DNA of 64,000 nt, from positions 186,001 to 250,000 of the forward strand of contig ONGE01000008.1 of the NCBI GenBank assembly GCA_900317325.1. The letters run 5' to 3'. The position numbers and the translations under genes were made by a program. Of this stretch, positions 59,062 to 64,000 are shown piece after piece; the first letter of the stretch is position 1; each line of letters opens with the position of its first letter. The notes under the pieces were generated by a model. The model did not search any database. It worked only from the letters and a program-made list of their open reading frames with translations, and was not told the DNA's origin. The DNA comes from an uncultured Prevotellaceae bacterium (GTDB lineage Bacteria > Bacteroidota > Bacteroidia > Bacteroidales > Muribaculaceae).

Positions 59062-60387
59062 ATGAAAAAGCTTATCTTAGCCGCCATCGTAGCATTAGCA
59101 GGATGGTTCAACACCCAGGCCCAATCGTTGCCCACTCCCGAGAAGTACATCAGTTATATCGAGCAGGTTTACGAGCTGGCCAATACCGATCAAAAGAAAG
59201 CAGAATTCCTGATGAACGCCACCATGGAAGCCATGAGTGAAGACGCCAAGGCTTACCGTCAAGTGATGGAACTGGCCGAGCGACGCTTCAGCGATCCCGC
59301 CGATCCTATCCACAACGAGGGCCTCTATATGGTCGTGCTCAAACATGCCGCCGAGAAATACATCCTGAGCGGAGCCGAGAAGGAAAGACAGCGTCTGCTG
59401 CTTGAAGGCGCCAAGAAAAACATGATTGGCAGTGTAGCCGCCGACTTTGACTACATCACCCCCAAGGACAAGACCGCCCGTCACCTCAAGGACCTCAAGG
59501 CCGACTACATCCTGGTTTACTTCAACAACCCTGACTGCGAGTCATGTGAGACCGTCAAGGAACGTCTGGCCTCCAACGAGCTCATCAACCAGCTTGTCAA
59601 CGACAAGAAACTCATCGTCCTTGCCATCTATCCCTACGAAGACCAGAAGCTGTGGAAAAAGGCCAAGTATCCCAATATGATGATCAACGGCTGGAACCAG
59701 AGCCACAGTATTGAATACGGCGAGCTCTATGACCTGCCCACCCTGCCCTGCTTCTACCTGATGGACAAAGATTTCACCGTGCTCGTCAAGAACGAGGGCA
59801 GCCTTAACAAAGTAGAGGCCAAGCTCAAGAGCCTGACGGCTCCCGTCGAGGAGCAGCCTGTTGCCAAGCAGCCGGCCCCCAAAGCCGAGAAGCCTGTTGT
59901 CAAAGGCGATGCATCGGATTTGAAAAAAGAGATGAAAAAGAAGATGGAGCAGGTGGAGCAGACGGAATCCAAGACCACGGCTCCTCAGGCTAAGGCTCCC
60001 CAAACCAGCGCCCCCCAGACCCCGGCCCCGGCTCCCAAGCCCACCATCATTCCTGCTCCCGCCGATGACCCCAATACCGCCCGCAGCGAGCACATGCTGA
60101 ACTGCATCCTCGAGAACAAGGGTCAAGAGCTGTATGACAACATGGCCGAGAGCATCAAGTCTCAAGTTCAGCCCAACTCATTCGACGGTGCCCTGGCCCA
60201 AATCGAGAGCCAGATGGGCAAGTATCAGAGCCATGAGCCCTGGGAGATCCGAGACATCATGGGCAGGCAAGCCTACACCTCGGTGATGAACTTCGAAAAA
60301 GCCCAGTTGGTGCTCGTCATCGTGTATGACAACGAAGGCAAGATGCAAGGCTTCAGCTTGGTGCCCGCACAGGCCCTTCCGCGATAA
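59062..60387 (+). CDS. Exported protein with DUF5106-like, thioredoxin-like and DUF3887-like parts
   Basis: A 441-residue protein. A signal peptide (1-20, ALAGWFNTQAQ) is followed by a helical domain (about 25-130) like DUF5106 and a thioredoxin-like domain (about 130-255) with YFNNPDCESCETVKERL, where Cys159 and Cys162 form a CxxC pair; the dipeptide between them (ES) is not the usual GP/GH. Residues 258-345 are a Pro/Ala/Lys-rich low-complexity linker. The C-terminal 95 residues (MLNCILENKGQELYDNMAESIKSQV onward) resemble DUF3887. A periplasmic redox or envelope role is inferred. The lipoprotein gene follows 39 bases later. Confidence 0.82.
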   Translation: MKKLILAAIVALAGWFNTQAQSLPTPEKYISYIEQVYELANTDQKKAEFLMNATMEAMSEDAKAYRQVMELAERRFSDPADPIHNEGLYMVVLKHAAEKYILSGAEKERQRLLLEGAKKNMIGSVAADFDYITPKDKTARHLKDLKADYILVYFNNPDCESCETVKERLASNELINQLVNDKKLIVLAIYPYEDQKLWKKAKYPNMMINGWNQSHSIEYGELYDLPTLPCFYLMDKDFTVLVKNEGSLNKVEAKLKSLTAPVEEQPVAKQPAPKAEKPVVKGDASDLKKEMKKKMEQVEQTESKTTAPQAKAPQTSAPQTPAPAPKPTIIPAPADDPNTARSEHMLNCILENKGQELYDNMAESIKSQVQPNSFDGALAQIESQMGKYQSHEPWEIRDIMGRQAYTSVMNFEKAQLVLVIVYDNEGKMQGFSLVPAQALPR

Positions 60388-60426
60388 AACAACACTCATC
60401 CATCAACAAAACACAACCTCCAGAAC

Positions 60427-61956
60427 ATGTTCAACAAATGGTTGAAATATTTGTCGGCTGCCATGCTTGCCCTTGCGCTGGCGGGCTGTACCAGCGACAG
60501 TCTTGAGCAAATGATTCCCGCTGATGCCACCGGCGTGGTGAGCATCGATGTACCTGAAATCCTCAAGAAAGCCAAGATGCTTGACGACGGCAAGATCGTC
60601 CTCCCAAAGACCCTGCAACAGGTCATTGACGACAACGATTCATCACCCATGTGCATCGTGATGAACGACCTGCCCCAGATGGGCATAGACACCGACTCCA
60701 AGGCCTATGCCTTTTTCACCGTCAAGACCTTCGGGCGTGTGATCCTGGCCTCTCTTGAAGATCCTGCCAAAGCGCGTAAGACGCTGGCCTTGAGAACAGG
60801 AGGCGATTTCGCCAAAGTAGAAGGACTTGACTGCATGTATGTCAAGGACAACTTTTACGCCATCGACGGCAAGGTGCTGTTCATCGGCAGCCCGAACAAG
60901 TTGATGGATATCAACCGAGCCGCCAAGGCCGCCAAGGGCATCCTGTCCAAGACATCGACCAACATCAACGAGAACAAGGCCGCCAAAGAAGTGCTTCACC
61001 ACAAGGATGCCGCCATTAACGCATGGATTCAGGGCAAGGGTCTCAAGACCATCCTGAACAAGAGCGAGGTGTATCGTGAGTTGTCACAGAAGATGCCCCT
61101 GATCGAGATTTTCACCGAGAGCGACATCGATGCCGTGACCCTCAACATCGACCTTGATGAAGAGCAAGTGGGCATGGACGCACAAATCCTTGCTGCCGAG
61201 AACAGCGAGTATGCCCAGCTGCTCAATACCACCATGAGCAAGCCCAGCGACGATGTGCTCAAGGCCATCCCCAACTCGATGGACTACATCTTCACGATGA
61301 GCGTCAAGGGCGACAACTTCGTCAAGCTCAAACAAATCCAGCAGTTGCTGGGGATGTTCGGCAAGATTCCCTACATCGGCCGCATCGACCTGGCAAGCAT
61401 CCTGTCAACCATCGACGGCCCGTTCACCATCGGCCTGGCACGCGACCCGCACCTCGAGGGTGAGTGGAACATGGTGCTGGCCACACGCTCGACCGACCCC
61501 GATGGCGTGGTCAAGCAGATCAGTTCATTCGCCAACTCGATGGGACAAGCTCCCGAGTTGTATGAGGGAGAGTACATTTACCAGTACGACAACAAGATGA
61601 TACGCATCGGCATCATTGACGGCATCCTGTACATGAAGATGCTTGACTATGAGCAGACCGAGGGCTACGCTTACGAGATGAAGCCCGTCAGGGAGTTCTT
61701 CGACAACACCATGCTGGGCATTTTCGCTCAAACCCGCAACGACAGCGTGAACGGCTACTTTGACTTCGGCCTGAAAGACATCTTCAATGGCAAAGGCCAT
61801 TTCTACACCAACCAGCGAGGAGCCAATGCAACACTCGAGTTGCTGCGCTCGCTGTGCAGCATCAAGGTGGGCGACAAGTTCGGCAACGAGGACGATGACA
61901 ACGGTTTATCCTCATTCATGTCGGGCGCCATCGACAAGCTGCAACCGATGGAGTAA
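60427..61956 (+). CDS. DUF4836-like lipoprotein
   Basis: A 509-residue predicted lipoprotein: hydrophobic stretch then lipobox LALAGC (Cys at about 21), followed by TSDSLEQMIPADATGVVSIDVPEIL, an opening characteristic of DUF4836 proteins of Bacteroidota. The rest shows repeating alpha-beta units (for example DYIFTMSVKGDNFVKLKQIQQLLGMFG). Function unknown. It is probably cotranscribed with the DUF5106 gene and followed by a strong terminator. Confidence 0.82.
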   Translation: MFNKWLKYLSAAMLALALAGCTSDSLEQMIPADATGVVSIDVPEILKKAKMLDDGKIVLPKTLQQVIDDNDSSPMCIVMNDLPQMGIDTDSKAYAFFTVKTFGRVILASLEDPAKARKTLALRTGGDFAKVEGLDCMYVKDNFYAIDGKVLFIGSPNKLMDINRAAKAAKGILSKTSTNINENKAAKEVLHHKDAAINAWIQGKGLKTILNKSEVYRELSQKMPLIEIFTESDIDAVTLNIDLDEEQVGMDAQILAAENSEYAQLLNTTMSKPSDDVLKAIPNSMDYIFTMSVKGDNFVKLKQIQQLLGMFGKIPYIGRIDLASILSTIDGPFTIGLARDPHLEGEWNMVLATRSTDPDGVVKQISSFANSMGQAPELYEGEYIYQYDNKMIRIGIIDGILYMKMLDYEQTEGYAYEMKPVREFFDNTMLGIFAQTRNDSVNGYFDFGLKDIFNGKGHFYTNQRGANATLELLRSLCSIKVGDKFGNEDDDNGLSSFMSGAIDKLQPME

Positions 61957-61975
61957 ACAATCAACAGAACACAAT

Positions 61976-62012
61976 AAGGATGCGACCGGCCCAATGTGCC
62001 GGTCGCATCCTT
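61976..62012. terminator. Terminator between DUF4836-like and OMP genes
   Basis: AAGGATGCGACCGG pairs perfectly with CCGGTCGCATCCTT (14 bp) around a 9-base loop, followed by GTTATAGTTAT, 20 bases after the stop. Confidence 0.85.
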
Positions 62013-62101
62013 GTTATAGTTATATGAAAAAACTGCCAGGATGTCCATCTAGATTGTGAATGGCTAATCCCGGCGGTTTGATGCGATGTTGTTTCGGTTT
62101 A

Positions 62102-62590
62102 TCAGAACTTGTAGTTCAGTCCCAGGCCGATAACGCCCTGGTCCACCTTGCGGATGATAGTGTGACGATACTCAAGATTCACCCCGAAGTGCTCGGTCAA
62201 CTCATATTCAACGCCGGCACCCAGATTCAGGCCGACGTGGTTCTCCTCGCCTTTCTCATTTAAATCACCCTTGTAATCCACCATCGTGTAGTTCAGACCA
62301 GCAAGAGGATAAATGAAGAGGCGCTCATTCCACAAGCCCACCAGATAATGAGCGTTGATGTTAACGTCCCACCATGACATGTGGTTGTGCTCAAAGAAGT
62401 AGTTGAGACCGACCTCGGCACGCAACTGGTCAAGAATGCCATACTGGAAACGGGGTCCGATACCCAAGCTCTCGATTTCACTGCCATAAACCAAGTTGAG
62501 GCCAACGGCGGTTTCGCCCTGGTGCACCTGTGCCTGGGCAAAACCAATGCCCAGCATCAATGCACACACTAAAGTCAAAATCTTTTTCAT
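62102..62590 (-). CDS. Small outer-membrane beta-barrel protein
   Basis: A 162-residue exported protein: signal peptide 1-20 (LMLGIGFAQAQ), then alternating amphipathic strands (TAVGLNLVYGSEIESLGIGPRF, LRAEVGLNYFF, GLNYTMVDY) ending in VIGLGLNYKF, with a C-terminal Phe typical of outer-membrane barrels. About eight strands fit the length, like OmpA/OmpW-sized porin-family proteins. Function unknown. The palindrome GTTGTAA-AA-TTACAAC at 62644-62659 lies about 55 bases upstream. Confidence 0.88.
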   Translation of the reverse strand: MKKILTLVCALMLGIGFAQAQVHQGETAVGLNLVYGSEIESLGIGPRFQYGILDQLRAEVGLNYFFEHNHMSWWDVNINAHYLVGLWNERLFIYPLAGLNYTMVDYKGDLNEKGEENHVGLNLGAGVEYELTEHFGVNLEYRHTIIRKVDQGVIGLGLNYKF

Positions 62591-62643
62591 GTCTTTTAGT
62601 TTAAATGTTTATTGATAAGTTGAATTTGCCGCTAATAAATCAA

Positions 62644-62659
62644 GTTGTAAAATTACAAC
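62644..62659 (-). promoter_or_regulatory. Palindrome in the OMP gene promoter region
   Basis: GTTGTAA and TTACAAC separated by two A residues. On the minus strand it contains TAATTTTA, close to a -7 element, so it may be the promoter core or an operator. Confidence 0.4.
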
Positions 62660-62740
62660 CATTTTTCCGAACCCACAAGCAATTTGTCAGATTTTGGCAA
62701 AAGCGGACATTGAAAGTGAGCAAAACTGTGTTTTTCAATC

Positions 62741-62768
62741 AAAAAAAAGCTGCCCTTGTGAGGCAGCC
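62741..62768 (-). terminator. Terminator of rpoD
   Basis: On the minus strand GGCTGCC and GGGCAGC form a 6-7-bp stem with a short loop, followed by eight T residues, 25 bases after the rpoD stop. A classical intrinsic terminator. Confidence 0.85.
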
Positions 62769-62792
62769 TGAATGCTTTACTTAAAATGTCTT

Positions 62793-63650
62793 TTAACCCA
62801 GATAGGCCTTGAGCAACTTGCTCTTTTGACCCTTGAGGCGACGGATTGCTTTCTCCTTGATCTGGCGCACACGTTCACGCGTCAGGTCAAACTTGGCACC
62901 GATCTCCTCGAGCGTCATCTCCTGGCACCCGATACCGAAGAACATCTTGAGGATGTCGCGCTCGCGCGGACTGAGCTGATCCAACGCGCGGTTCACCTCC
63001 TTGGCCAGCGACTCCTGGTTGAGGGTCGAGTCGGCCATGGGCGAATCGTTGTTGGGCAGCACGTCCAGCAGGCTGTTGTCCTCACCCTCGACAAAGGGAG
63101 CGTCCACCGAGACATGGCGTCCCGAAACCTTCATCGTGTCGCTGATCTTGTCGACGGGGATGTCAAGGCGCTCGGCCAATTCCTCGGCCGACGGGCGACG
63201 CTCATGCTCCTGTTCAAACCTGGACTGGGCCTTACTGATCTTGTTGATCGAACCCACCTGGTTGAGCGGCAGCCTGACGATGCGAGACTGTTCGGCAAGG
63301 GCTTGGAGGATGGATTGGCGAATCCACCACACTGCATAGGAGATAAACTTGAAGCCACGCGTCTCATCGAACTTCTGCGCTGCCTTGATGAGGCCCAGAT
63401 TCCCCTCGTCGATCAAGTCGGGCAGACTCAATCCCTGGTTCTGATACTGCTTTGCGACAGAAACGACAAATCGCAGGTTAGCATTGACAAGTTTGTCAAG
63501 AGCAGCCTGGTCGCCCTGGCGAATGCGCTGTGCCAACTCGACTTCCTCATCAACCGTAATGAGTTCCTTACGGCCGATTTCCTGAAGATATTTATCGAGG
63601 GACGCGCTCTCGCGGTTAGTAATGGATTTGGTAATTTTAAGTTGTCTCAT
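62793..63650 (-). CDS. rpoD: Primary RNA polymerase sigma factor (sigma-70, Bacteroidota type)
   Basis: A 285-residue sigma factor with regions 1.2 ([16 protein letters not shown]), 2 ([34 protein letters not shown] and [13 protein letters not shown]), 3 and 4 ([39 protein letters not shown]), and no region 1.1. This short form is the primary sigma of Bacteroidota, which recognises TTTG/TAnnTTTG promoters, and such promoters are common in this window. Its own promoter is canonical. It is followed by a strong terminator. Confidence 0.96.
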   Translation of the reverse strand: MRQLKITKSITNRESASLDKYLQEIGRKELITVDEEVELAQRIRQGDQAALDKLVNANLRFVVSVAKQYQNQGLSLPDLIDEGNLGLIKAAQKFDETRGFKFISYAVWWIRQSILQALAEQSRIVRLPLNQVGSINKISKAQSRFEQEHERRPSAEELAERLDIPVDKISDTMKVSGRHVSVDAPFVEGEDNSLLDVLPNNDSPMADSTLNQESLAKEVNRALDQLSPRERDILKMFFGIGCQEMTLEEIGAKFDLTRERVRQIKEKAIRRLKGQKSKLLKAYLG

Positions 63651-63675
63651 CTATTTTTAATAGAGTTTAAGCGTG

Positions 63676-63707
63676 CAAAGGTACAACATTCTTTTTAATA
63701 TTCCAAA
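63676..63707 (-). promoter_or_regulatory. Canonical promoter of rpoD
   Basis: Minus strand: TTTG (63707-63704), 20-base spacer, TACCTTTG (63683-63676), about 26 bases before the start codon. It matches the consensus expected for the sigma factor the gene encodes. Confidence 0.8.
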
Positions 63708-63888
63708 CAAAATTGCAAAAACCATGCCAAAAAATTTTTCATCAAATTTTGTCATGACATGAACGCACATTCCGGCACAGCAGTTACTTTGCTCATAATC
63801 AATCGGTGGCAATGACATCACGCCATTGCCACCAATCATCGATCCTTGTCAGGATCACATCATTATCGTGTGAGTGCTCTTCTCTTTA

Positions 63889-64000
63889 TTACTCTTCGTC
63901 GCTCAGGTCAACGGCGTAGTAAACCTTCTTGCCGGTGGGATAGAAACCGGTGATGAACATCACCTTGTCGCTGTCGCCACTGCGCATGATCTGGTTGTAG
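63889..64000 (-). CDS. 3' end of an unidentified gene (continues beyond the window)
   Basis: The last 36 codons and the TAA stop (63889-63891) are visible on the minus strand, ending with FYPTGKKVYYAVDLSDEE. The codon use and G+C content agree with neighbouring genes and the frame is open to the window edge, so a real coding region is likely. Too little is visible to name a family. It is transcribed in the same direction as rpoD, with a 238-base gap holding the rpoD promoter. Confidence 0.6.
   Translation of the reverse strand, partial: YNQIMRSGDSDKVMFITGFYPTGKKVYYAVDLSDEE

Noticed and set aside
1..64000. tRNA, rRNA, tmRNA or other known RNA genes
   Set aside because: I looked at the gene-free spacers by eye and saw no tRNA cloverleaf, rRNA segment or riboswitch I could support; a covariance-model scan (tRNAscan-SE, Rfam) would settle this.

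Overview
The window reads as chromosome of an anaerobic, gut-type Bacteroidota, order Bacteroidales. A Muribaculaceae- or Prevotellaceae-like member is my inference; there is no rRNA gene here to test it. The support is the TTTG-N19-21-TAnnTTTG promoter architecture (seven well-spaced copies), absence of obvious Shine-Dalgarno sequences, a short primary sigma factor without region 1.1, SusD-era style lipoproteins with acidic residues after the lipobox cysteine, a T9SS-like C-terminal tail, BspA-type leucine-rich repeats, and the HU / small COX24-like protein / RNase G gene order. Most of the window is G+C-rich by eye; one block (about 30.35-35.44 kb) is clearly A+T-rich.

Layout. 0-5 kb: end of a secreted dockerin protein, a DAACS carboxylate symporter, and an acyltransferase-flippase pair for surface polysaccharide. 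5-7 kb: greA, a HIT hydrolase and a BASS-type transporter. 7-12.7 kb: a lipoprotein, parE-coaD-S41 protease operon, PrsW-like protease. 12.7-19.2 kb: a sulfatase-modifying-factor-like protein with an N-terminal dockerin, an SSS transporter, and a GHL10 glycosidase-like dockerin protein. 19.2-22.1 kb: ispD-recG. 22.4-25.5 kb: three paralogous surface lipoproteins, bracketed by a dispersed intergenic repeat. 26.2-30.3 kb: lpxH, a MIP18-family protein, HU, a 30-residue ribosomal-type basic protein and RNase G. 30.35-35.1 kb: a single 1570-residue P-loop protein on an A+T-rich island. 35.4-38.6 kb: ornithine aminotransferase and glutamate-semialdehyde dehydrogenase, together converting ornithine to glutamate. 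38.9-49.3 kb: a BspA-like dockerin protein, an esterase, rlmN and two tandem secreted endonuclease I proteins. 49.4-59 kb: rpiB, valS, marC-like, pyrE, yigZ, and a ybaK-aroC-thioesterase operon with overlapping genes. 59-64 kb: two envelope proteins (DUF5106/thioredoxin-like and DUF4836-like), a small beta-barrel, rpoD and the end of another gene.

Two themes stand out. First, six extracellular proteins carry dockerin-type calcium-binding repeats (gene at the left edge, SUMF1-like protein, GHL10 protein, BspA-like protein, both nucleases) although no cohesin is present; the repeats fall into two sequence subtypes. Second, the 1570-residue protein combines a DUF4062/TIR/deoxyribosyltransferase-like N-terminus, a STAND-like ATPase and a long helical-repeat C-terminus with PPR-like units. 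By architecture it is a candidate single-gene antiviral sensor that I cannot match to a named system, and it is the strongest candidate here for something undescribed.
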